From CAZAQS01 sp964486825 (GTDB lineage: Bacteria > Chloroflexota > Anaerolineae > Anaerolineales > UBA4823): 14,305 bases of DNA. The notes under the pieces were generated by a model. It saw only the letters and a program-made list of their open reading frames with translations, was not told the DNA's origin and did not search any database. Position 1 is the stretch's first letter. Each line of letters begins with the position of its first letter. The stretch lies in contig CAZAQS010000114.1 of assembly GCA_964486825.1 (NCBI GenBank), forward strand, positions 1-14,305, in the 5' to 3' direction. Positions 1 through 5,880 of the stretch are shown here, in pieces. The translations under genes were made by a program, and so were the position numbers.

Positions 1-59
1 CTGTCAGGTTGGTTTGTGGAGCCTGTGGCTGGAGCAGTCTTCGCAAACCAACCTGACAG
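1..59. repeat. Perfect 15-bp inverted repeat at the window start
   Basis: Bases 1-15 (CTGTCAGGTTGGTTT) are the exact reverse complement of 45-59, with a 29-base spacer. The right arm encodes a normal part of the first FnIII-like module. The left arm, at the very edge, encodes LSGWF, which does not resemble the start of the other two modules. A fold-back (chimeric read) end of a contig would give this pattern; a real hairpin cannot be excluded. Confidence 0.6.
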
Positions 60-1560
60 CCTTACGCTCAACTGGCAGACCAGCAGCTATGCTACCCGAT
101 ATGAGTACTGTTACGATACCACCAATGACAACGCCTGCTCTACCTGGATCGATGTTGGCGACAGTACCAGTACCGGTATAGGTGGTCTTGACTACGACAG
201 TACATATTACTGGCAGGTGCGGGCCTGGAATGGAGCAATTGGCCCCATATACGCTAACCAAGGGGTCTTCTGGAGTTTTACAACCCAGGAACAACCATCC
301 AACCTGGTTTTTGCTGATGATTTCTCGGCGGTAAAAGCCTGGCTCGATGAAAGCAACGGGAATATATTTCGCGATAGCACAAACGAATGGTTGGCGTGGA
401 CGGTCACACGCGCTCAAACTCGCAGATTTTATGCACTTACTGATGTTCCTTCCAATGATGTGGATATGAGTTTCCGTTTTCAGCTCAGCAGCGTCCTGGG
501 AAATGGAAGTATTTATTTTGGGCTGGCAGAAGATCTTGATGGTTCCTTACATAATCCTACTTTTCCAACTGGATTCTTTTTGATGGTTGGTACTTACGCA
601 CAATTGAAGATCGTTTATCCACACATAACCTATGCCGACGATTACCCAAATAGCTGGAATCCTGACGATACGAGCACATATTTAAATTTCGGCAGCTTAG
701 GTTTATGGCGCCAATGTGATGTCGTCATCAAAGATGGTCAATGGCGGGTCCAGCTATTGGATGAGAATGGTGGTTTATTGGACGAGATTTCAGGAACACT
801 GCCGAAAGCTCATTCTCGATATAACTATTTCATGATCTTTCTGGATGAGGTTGGAGGTTGGGAAACAACCAGTGGATTATTCGATGACCTGTACATCCGG
901 ATTCAACCCCCGGGCGCTTTCGATAAAAGTAATCCTCTCCCTGAAGCAACAGGTGTTTCAACAAGTCCCATATTAAGCTGGAGTCCCAGTAGCGGCGTCA
1001 ATAACTACGAATATTGTTTGGACACTACGGACGACAATGCCTGCTCGAACTGGATCAGGACGGCAGGGACCACAGCAAAATTATCCGGGTTGAGCGCCAA
1101 CACCAGCTATTACTGGCAGGTCAGGGCGAGCAATCCGGGTGGAATCACTTATGCAAATGGAAGCAGCACCACTTACTGGAGTTTCACGACGCAACCTGTC
1201 CAACAACAACCACCGGGAGCTTTTAACAAGCGCGATCCGTTCGATCTCGCAAGTGGAGTTCCAGTTAGCCTCCTGCTTCGCTGGGATTCGAGCAGCGGGG
1301 CGGAACGCTATGAGTATTGTTATGATGCAACAGATGACCAGGCTTGCTCCAATTGGATTGATGTGGGCACGAATACCAGCGTTAGCGTTGGGCCTTTGAA
1401 ATACAGTACTCATTACACCTGGCAGGTGCGAGCTACTAACAGCGCTGGTGTTACGTATGCAGATGATAGCCAGTCAGCTTCTTGGTCATTTATTACACGT
1501 CAAATTGATTCTCCCATAACACCAGGCGGAAATAAAATATACCTTCCATTTCTTTCCTGA
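1..1560 (+). CDS. Secreted fibronectin-III-like repeat protein, 5' partial
   Basis: The reading frame is open to the window edge, so the N-terminus and any signal peptide are missing; the first possible start (GTG at 16) is probably internal. Numbering from that GTG gives 514 residues. The order is: FnIII-like module (about 1-92), a beta-rich LamG/concanavalin-like module (about 97-297, beginning LVFADDFS), then two more FnIII-like modules (about 299-395 and 400-495). Each FnIII module carries the signature YEYC-x-D-x-T-x-D-x2-ACS-x-WI with two cysteines nine residues apart (C32/C41, C334/C343, C435/C444), probably a disulfide, and ends in YYWQVRA or YTWQVRA and WSF. The C-terminus is GGNKIYLPFLS, the hydrophobic YLP-type tail I associate with secreted Chloroflexota proteins. 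It is probably exported or surface-attached and used for binding or adhesion. No catalytic motif is visible. A terminator follows directly. Confidence 0.8.
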   Translation: MSGWFVEPVAGAVFANQPDSLTLNWQTSSYATRYEYCYDTTNDNACSTWIDVGDSTSTGIGGLDYDSTYYWQVRAWNGAIGPIYANQGVFWSFTTQEQPSNLVFADDFSAVKAWLDESNGNIFRDSTNEWLAWTVTRAQTRRFYALTDVPSNDVDMSFRFQLSSVLGNGSIYFGLAEDLDGSLHNPTFPTGFFLMVGTYAQLKIVYPHITYADDYPNSWNPDDTSTYLNFGSLGLWRQCDVVIKDGQWRVQLLDENGGLLDEISGTLPKAHSRYNYFMIFLDEVGGWETTSGLFDDLYIRIQPPGAFDKSNPLPEATGVSTSPILSWSPSSGVNNYEYCLDTTDDNACSNWIRTAGTTAKLSGLSANTSYYWQVRASNPGGITYANGSSTTYWSFTTQPVQQQPPGAFNKRDPFDLASGVPVSLLLRWDSSSGAERYEYCYDATDDQACSNWIDVGTNTSVSVGPLKYSTHYTWQVRATNSAGVTYADDSQSASWSFITRQIDSPITPGGNKIYLPFLS

Positions 1561-1564
1561 TCCG

Positions 1565-1592
1565 AAACCCTGCCCAAAAGGCAGGGTTTTCC
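1565..1592 (+). terminator. Intrinsic terminator after the repeat protein
   Basis: A perfect 10-bp stem (AAACCCTGCC at 1565-1574 with GGCAGGGTTT at 1580-1589) has the loop CAAAA and lies five bases after the stop codon. The T-run is short (TTTT, partly inside the stem). The right half also forms the start of the promoter-like module at 1583. Confidence 0.7.
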
Positions 1593-1680
1593 CTACCCTT
1601 AAATAGGGTAATTCCCAATTGGGGAGAAGGAGAAATTCCTGTATTATGTATATAACATACTGATACGCAGGGGGTCACAG
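1583..1680 (+). promoter_or_regulatory. Promoter-like module, copy A
   Basis: The module starts with AGGGTTTTCCCTA, followed by the dyad TACCCT-TAAAT-AGGGTA and the palindrome CCCAATTGGG. It then has TTGGGG (1619-1624), a 17-base spacer and TATTAT (1642-1647) inside TTCCTGTATTAT, then GCAGGGGGTCACAG at 1667-1680. Spacing fits a sigma-70-type promoter with a symmetrical activator site just upstream of a poor -35. Copy B, about 175 bases downstream, has the same order of elements. No obvious gene starts right after it. The dyad has the general form bound by NarL/FixJ/LuxR-type regulators, but this is only a resemblance. Confidence 0.4.
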
Positions 1681-1757
1681 TAAATGCATTGAGTTCTCAC
1701 GCCAGGGGGCAATGTTGAGGGCTCATTAGCATTTTAAGGGGTTGGCAAAAAGATGGT

Positions 1758-1845
1758 AGGGTTTTCCCTAGTTCTAAACCGGGATATCCCTTATAGAACC
1801 CAGGCCCATTTTCCTGTATCATCATAAACAAGCAGGGGGCAATAT
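1758..1845 (+). promoter_or_regulatory. Promoter-like module, copy B
   Basis: This is a diverged copy of the module at 1583. AGGGTTTTCCCTA (1758-1770) is identical. The dyad is now GTTCTA-AACC-GGGATATCCC-TTA-TAGAAC (1771-1799), a nested palindrome. TTCCTGTATCAT follows, with a candidate -10 TATCAT at 1817-1822, then GCAGGGGGCAAT at 1832-1843. The arms differ in sequence from copy A while the symmetry is kept, which suggests selection on a binding site or structure. The transcript would run into the nested hairpin at 1920-1998. Confidence 0.4.
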
Positions 1846-1998
1846 TTTCTGGAAGGGTTGGGTTCGTGTGAGGGTCACAGGGGGCAAGCGCCGGAGCGGG
1901 CCCAAATCCTTTTAACGGGAAGAATGGTGATGGGTTGAGTCGAGGGCCAGTCAGCGAAATGACTGGCCCTCGACGCGTGTAGGACCATTCTTTTTTTG
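1828..1998 (+). ncRNA. Candidate structured small RNA
   Basis: If promoter-like copy B is active, transcription would begin near 1828 and end at the T-run after the nested hairpin (1992-1998), giving an RNA of about 170 nt. Within it are two copies of CAGGGGG (1833, 1878), a second GGTCACAG (1873-1880; the first is at 1673), a GC-rich stretch (1886-1903), and the long stem at 1920-1992. I recognise no known RNA family. No ORF with a ribosome binding site is visible. The boundaries are inferred only from the promoter-like and terminator-like signals. Confidence 0.25.
1920..1998 (+). terminator. Nested hairpin with T-run
   Basis: An inner perfect 15-bp stem (1939-1953 with 1960-1974; GTCGAGGGCCAGTCA, loop GCGAAA) sits inside an outer 9-bp stem (AAGAATGGT at 1920-1928 with ACCATTCTT at 1984-1992). 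A run of T follows (1991-1997). The inner hairpin alone would be very stable. The outer stem placed against the T-run is typical of an intrinsic terminator, or of the 3' end of a structured RNA. Confidence 0.6.
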
Positions 1999-2141
1999 TG
2001 AAATATCTTGGATTCCCATAGAGAAATTCGTAAAAGGCCGGTTTTTGTATTTCTATTGCTTTCTGAGTCACTTAATAATGAAGCTGGTTGCCCGCTGAGC
2101 GGCACTAAGGCAGTTAAGGTAGAGTAAGCTCTAGACATTAC

Positions 2142-2170
2142 TTACAATTCGGATCCTTACCGAGTTGTAA
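2142..2170. repeat. 11-bp hairpin in the gene-free region
   Basis: TTACAATTCGG (2142-2152) pairs with CCGAGTTGTAA (2160-2170) with one G-U pair and a 7-base loop. No T-run follows, so it is not a standard terminator. It could be an operator, an RNA element, or a relic of a mobile sequence. Confidence 0.45.
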
Positions 2171-2187
2171 CGGCTACATATATAACT

Positions 2188-2216
2188 CCCGCCATCTGGC
2201 CGTGCTGTATGGCGGG
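2188..2216. repeat. 8-bp GC-rich hairpin
   Basis: CCCGCCAT (2188-2195) pairs with ATGGCGGG (2209-2216) across a 13-base loop. GATTTTGTC follows, a weak T-rich tail. It may be a weak terminator ahead of the protein-like remnant at 2220. Confidence 0.4.
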
Positions 2217-2219
2217 TGA

Positions 2220-2417
2220 TTTTGTCTCTATTACGACCAGGATGCCTGCGGTGATTACGTCTACAACAACACTGCCAAGATCGTAGCGACGGGTCAATAT
2301 GCCACTGCCAAACTCAAAGTTTGGCATGCCTTTTTTGTGCCCTTTAGGGTAAATTTTTTTCGAATCAAGACGTCTTACTATCGTTTGAGACTCCGGCAGC
2401 TAAATTTCGAAAGATAA
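2220..2417 (+). pseudogene. Remnant of a secreted beta-domain repeat protein
   Basis: In this frame, between a TGA at 2217 and a TAA at 2415, residues encoded by about 2226-2324 read LYYDQDACGDYVYNNTAK followed by IVATGQYATAKLKVW. The pattern CGDY-x-Y-x-NTA-x-I-x-ATGQ-x-ATA resembles the last strands of DUF11-like or Ig-like repeats in large secreted bacterial proteins. There is no start codon, ribosome binding site or full domain, and the frame drifts into low-complexity residues after about 2330. I read it as the decayed 3' end of a lost gene. A chance open frame is the alternative. Confidence 0.3.
2306..2336 (+). terminator. Intrinsic terminator
   Basis: TGCCAAACT (2306-2314) and AGTTTGGCA (2318-2326) form a perfect 9-bp stem with a 3-base loop. 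TGCC and six T (2331-2336) follow. It lies downstream of the remnant at 2220 and would insulate the membrane protein gene that starts at 2520. Confidence 0.6.
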
Positions 2418-2420
2418 CAT

Positions 2421-2450
2421 TTTAGAAATCAGATCTAAATAGTGTACAAT
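2421..2450 (+). promoter_or_regulatory. Possible promoter and operator for the membrane protein gene
   Basis: TACAAT at 2445-2450 is a good -10 candidate. Directly upstream is the dyad TTTAGA-N7-TCTAAA (2421-2439), which would lie between the -35 and -10 positions, where a repressor often binds. The -35 match is poor. Transcription would start near 2457, leaving a leader of about 60 bases before the ATG at 2520. Confidence 0.35.
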
Positions 2451-2519
2451 ATAGACGACTGGCTTACAACCGGTCATATTTTTCGCCTTTTTCGCTTACG
2501 GGGAGGTCTAGCAAAGCGA

Positions 2520-3890
2520 ATGAACGTACCTGGTTTTTTGAATACCTATCGCCTGACCATCTTTGCCCTCATAGGGGCAGTGCTGTTTTCAGCTTTCACC
2601 ATTTGGGCCGGTATCCCGGAGCGCGGCCTGCCGGCTTTCCTGGCCGGGCTGGGCGTTTTCCTGGGGTTGACGCTGTTCTTTGCCGGACTGGCCTGGCACC
2701 TGCTGGCCCGCCCATTGCCACACGGGCAAAAGCAATTGCGCGCCGAGTTCTTGAGCCCCGCCCTGCGCCGCATGTTTGCGGTCTTCCTGCTGGCAGCCGG
2801 CATCTCCTTGGTCGTGGGCGGCTTTTGGGACGAAGTCTGGCACCGCAAATATGGCCTGCCTTTTGGTGAAGACCTGCTTTGGCGCCCGCATTTGCTGATT
2901 TATTTCGGCCTGTTTACCCCACCTGCTTTGGCTGCCTACACCTTGATCCGCATGCTGCGCGATGGGGTGGGCTCCTTGCAGCAGCGCTTTCGCGCCGATC
3001 CGCGCGCCGGTTTGCTTGTCCTGGCTGGCGCCTTCTTACTCTACACGGTACCCGCAGACCCGCTATGGCACACGATCTACGGCGAGGATATTACCGCCTG
3101 GAGCCTACCGCACCTGCTGTTATTGGTCGGTGTGACCCTGGTGATGCTGTTGGCGGTGGTGATGCAGCTTTCCACCACACCCCTGAGACCGTGGGGGCCG
3201 GTCCTTCGCCGCTCCTGGAACGAGCTGCTCGCCCTGCTGGCCTTCACCTTCGCCTTCCAGCTTCAGTTGCAGGTAATGGTCACCGACTGGGAGAATGGCA
3301 ATCCCGCCCTGATTGGGCGTCCAGGCTGGCTGCTGCCGGCGATGTTTATTGGGTTGGGCATTTTTATGGGGGTAGCCTCCAACCGTGCTCTGCGCGTTTA
3401 CGGCGCTGCCAGCTTGATGGGAGCACTCACACTGCTGCTGCGGTGGGGGATGATCCAGATCTTTGATTTCCCCGCCATCCAGGTTGAGAGCTGGCTGGGA
3501 ATCCTGCCGCCCCTGTTGGCTTTGGACGTGCTGTATGCACTGCGGGTTTCGCGAGGCCAGGGACCGCCTTCTGCCCTGCTTGCCGGGCTGGCAGCAACCG
3601 CAGGTCTGCTGCTCGGGTCGTTGCCGCTGATGGCGCCGGTCTTCGACCACCCGAGCATTACGCTGGCTTCCGTACCGGGCTTTGGAATAACCGGCTTTCT
3701 GGCTGCTCTCCTGGCTGCCTGGACCGGCGCAGCGTTAGGCGACAGCCTATCGGCGCAAGGTCCGGCTGAGAGCGCTGCTACCAGGCAGGCAGTGGGCCTG
3801 CGTGTTGTCCCGGCGCTGGTGTTTTCGTTCACCTTGCTGTTCATCGTCTTCTTCATCGTCACTGCAACGCCGCCAGTGAACTTCTTCTGA
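2520..3890 (+). CDS. Polytopic membrane protein with duplicated WH...PH motifs
   Basis: I choose ATG 2520 (456 residues), because GGGGAGG lies at 2500-2506 and the upstream extension from GTG 2442 covers the likely promoter. The protein is strongly hydrophobic with about 12-13 membrane helices. Two segments share D-x2-WH-x2-YG...D...W...PHLL: D104, W107, H108, Y111, G112, D118, W121, P123, H124, and D180, W183, H184, Y187, G188, D190, W194, P197, H198. This indicates an internal duplication that places His pairs at helix ends, so a metal or heme site is conceivable. I recognise no named family and assign no transport or enzymatic function. A 54-residue membrane protein follows after 19 bases and is probably co-transcribed. 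Confidence 0.8.
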   Translation: MNVPGFLNTYRLTIFALIGAVLFSAFTIWAGIPERGLPAFLAGLGVFLGLTLFFAGLAWHLLARPLPHGQKQLRAEFLSPALRRMFAVFLLAAGISLVVGGFWDEVWHRKYGLPFGEDLLWRPHLLIYFGLFTPPALAAYTLIRMLRDGVGSLQQRFRADPRAGLLVLAGAFLLYTVPADPLWHTIYGEDITAWSLPHLLLLVGVTLVMLLAVVMQLSTTPLRPWGPVLRRSWNELLALLAFTFAFQLQLQVMVTDWENGNPALIGRPGWLLPAMFIGLGIFMGVASNRALRVYGAASLMGALTLLLRWGMIQIFDFPAIQVESWLGILPPLLALDVLYALRVSRGQGPPSALLAGLAATAGLLLGSLPLMAPVFDHPSITLASVPGFGITGFLAALLAAWTGAALGDSLSAQGPAESAATRQAVGLRVVPALVFSFTLLFIVFFIVTATPPVNFF

Positions 3891-3909
3891 TCAGGATCCA
3901 GGGTGCCAT

Positions 3910-4074
3910 ATGCTAAGCCTGGCTGTTTTCCTGCATGACGGCCCCCATACCAGCGACGCCTGGCTTTACGTATTGCTGGGTTTAGGAGCGCTGTCCATCA
4001 TTGCTATCCTGGCTGGCTTGTGGTGGGCCAACCGGCGTCTGCCCCCGGAGATGGATGAGCCAGAAGATGGGTAG
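3910..4074 (+). CDS. Small one-helix membrane protein (54 aa)
   Basis: ATG 3910 to TAG 4072 encodes a short N-terminal stretch LAVFLHDGPHTSDAW, then one membrane helix (about residues 16-37, ending GLWW), then a positively charged ANRR and an acidic tail (EMDEPEDG). Charge placement predicts an N-out, C-in orientation, which leaves two His and two Asp outside. The gene begins 19 bases after the stop of the polytopic membrane protein, with only a weak ribosome binding site (AGG/AGGG in 3892-3903), so translational coupling is likely. It is probably a partner subunit of that protein. No family is recognised. Confidence 0.6.
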   Translation: MLSLAVFLHDGPHTSDAWLYVLLGLGALSIIAILAGLWWANRRLPPEMDEPEDG

Positions 4075-4132
4075 CCTTTGCTAAGGGGATGGCTTGAAAG
4101 GGCGCGGCGAGATCTGTATTGCCATGATTAGT

Positions 4133-5692
4133 TTATAAACTTGGCTTGCCCCTCTCAACCATCTCCCCGTTCTGGATATATTCCGCCAGCCTCTGCAAAT
4201 CCTCCGCCGTCTGGCGGTCGTGCTCCATATAATCCACCACCTCACGCACCATCCCGTAGGCAGCCTTCGTCCCTTCTCCCAGGCGGGCCGGCCCGTCCTC
4301 CCGCAGATCGATGGCCTGGGCGGCCGTCATCAGCTCCACCGCCAGCACGTAGCGCACGTTCTCCATGATCTCCAGGCAGTGGCGAGCGGCGTTGGCGCCC
4401 ATACTGACGTGGTCCTCCTGGTTGGCGCAGCTCGGGATCGAATCGACGCTGTCCGGGTGGGCCAGGGTCTTGTTATCCGAGACCAGCGCGGCAGCCGTAT
4501 ACTGCCCCATCATCAGCCCGCCGTCCAGGCCGCTGGTCGGGATTAGCATGGCCGGCAGGCCGTGGTTGAGCTCGGGCGTCAGCAATCGGAAGACGCGCCG
4601 CTCGGCGATATCGGCTACCTCCGCCATGGCAATGCCCAGCATATCCAGCCACAATGCCGGTCCTTGCCCGTGAAAGTTGCCGCCCGAGATGGCCCGCATT
4701 TCGCCCTGCGGGTCCGAAAAGACCAAAGGGTTGTCGGTAGCCGCGTTCAGGGAGGCCGAGAAACGCCCCCGCAAGAATTCCACCGCATCCAGCGCCGGGC
4801 CGAGCACCTGCGGCGTGCAACGTAAAGAGTAGGCGTCCTGCACCTTTTCCGGCAGCGAATCGATCAAGCGGCTGCCATGACATAGGGCAAGGATATTCGA
4901 AGCAACTTTTTGATTCCCCGGCTGGTTAGATGCCGCGTGCAGATCGACGTCGAAGGCCGCCGATAGCCCCAACAGGGCTTCCAGGCTGAGCGCCGCCCCG
5001 ATCTGGGCGTGCGCCAGCAGGTTCTCTGCGTCACGCACAGCCAACGCCCCGCAGGCAGCCATGAAGTCGATGCCGTTCGACAGCGCCAGGCCTTCCTTGG
5101 CCTCCAGCGCCAGGCGCTCGATGCCGGCCCGCCGCATGGCCTCTTCTCCGCTGAGCTGATCACCCTCGTAAACGGCATACCCGCTGTAACCGCCCTGCGC
5201 CTGCTCGTCCGGATCGCGCGTCATCACCACCGCTATATGCGCCAGGGGCGCCAGGTCGCCGCTCGCCCCCAGAGAGCCCTTCTTTGGGACCACGGGCGTG
5301 ACTCCTGCGTTGAGCATATCGATCAAGGTCTGGGCCAGCACCGGGCGCACGGCTGAATGGCCTTTCACAAGCGTATTTGCCCGGATCAGCATCATGGCTC
5401 GCACCACGTCCTCGGGCAGGGGTCTCCCGACCCCGCACACGCACAGCAGGATCAGGTTGCGCGAGAGCTGGCGCGCCTGCGAGGCGCTGATCTGGCGGTT
5501 CGCCAGCGAGCCGAAGCCGGTATTGACGCCGTAGATGACCACCCCGCCGCGCTCGATCGAATCCACTATCCAATCGTGGCTGCGCTGCATGTGGGCGCGC
5601 GCCTCTTCGCTCAGTGGGGCGACCGGCGCCTTATCCCGGGCCACCGCAACCAGCTCTTCGATCGTCAATCCTTGTCCCGTTAGCTCGATCAT
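4133..5692 (-). CDS. hutH: Histidine/aromatic amino acid ammonia-lyase (HAL family)
   Basis: The 519 residues match HAL length. The family uses an MIO cofactor made from Ala-Ser-Gly to remove ammonia from an amino acid; here the ASG is residues 143-145 in SLGASGDLAPLAH. Other active-site residues match Pseudomonas putida HAL by local alignment: Y54 (Y53), N206 (N195), Q285 (Q277), Y288 (Y280), R291 (R283), F340 (F329, in GNFHG) and E426 (E414, in ANQEDHVSM). The exception is the selectivity pair: HAL has Ser-His (H83), while this protein has L83-C84 in LILLCVCGVG. Glu426 favours histidine over Phe/Tyr, yet the His that contacts the substrate is missing. The gene stands alone, with no urocanase or imidazolonepropionase nearby. 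The family assignment is firm and the substrate is open. Confidence 0.9.
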   Translation of the reverse strand: MIELTGQGLTIEELVAVARDKAPVAPLSEEARAHMQRSHDWIVDSIERGGVVIYGVNTGFGSLANRQISASQARQLSRNLILLCVCGVGRPLPEDVVRAMMLIRANTLVKGHSAVRPVLAQTLIDMLNAGVTPVVPKKGSLGASGDLAPLAHIAVVMTRDPDEQAQGGYSGYAVYEGDQLSGEEAMRRAGIERLALEAKEGLALSNGIDFMAACGALAVRDAENLLAHAQIGAALSLEALLGLSAAFDVDLHAASNQPGNQKVASNILALCHGSRLIDSLPEKVQDAYSLRCTPQVLGPALDAVEFLRGRFSASLNAATDNPLVFSDPQGEMRAISGGNFHGQGPALWLDMLGIAMAEVADIAERRVFRLLTPELNHGLPAMLIPTSGLDGGLMMGQYTAAALVSDNKTLAHPDSVDSIPSCANQEDHVSMGANAARHCLEIMENVRYVLAVELMTAAQAIDLREDGPARLGEGTKAAYGMVREVVDYMEHDRQTAEDLQRLAEYIQNGEMVERGKPSL

Positions 5693-5748
5693 TCGTTTTC
5701 CCTTTCATACGCCTGGATCCGGCCACGACCGGTGGATTGATAAGACAG

Positions 5749-5763
5749 GTCAGGCGCCCTGAC
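5749..5763 (-). promoter_or_regulatory. Inverted repeat upstream of the ammonia-lyase gene
   Basis: GTCAGG-CGC-CCTGAC is a perfect 6-bp dyad 57 bases upstream of the lyase start codon. On the minus strand, TAAAAT (5777-5772) precedes it by eight bases and could be a -10, so the dyad would overlap the transcription start and could act as a repressor site. No convincing -35 is present. Confidence 0.3.
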
Positions 5764-5880
5764 AGATTTTGATTTTATCATGGCCCCTGGCAGGCCCTCT
5801 GGATGCCATCACATGCAGCGATTTAAAACGTCTTTCATATAGGGGAATTGGGCTCAATTATCTGGATTAAGGAGGAGAAT

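Noticed and set aside
1621..1632. GGGGAGAAGG resembles the E. coli MalT box (GGGGAKGAGG)
   Set aside because: It is a single purine-rich match absent from copy B, and the DNA specificity of the window's MalT-like regulator is unknown.
1697..2138. Open frames on the minus strand (124 and 87 codons) in the gene-free region
   Set aside because: They run through the nested hairpin and promoter-like repeats, have no ribosome binding site, and show low-complexity Pro-rich composition with no domain.
2442..2519. GTG 2442 as start of the polytopic membrane protein
   Set aside because: It lies upstream of or inside the likely -10 region, has no ribosome binding site, and adds a non-conserved-looking leader; ATG 2520 follows GGGGAGG.
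4141..5762. Several plus-strand open frames opposite the ammonia-lyase gene
   Set aside because: They are shadows of a GC-rich, well-conserved minus-strand enzyme gene and show no protein family features.
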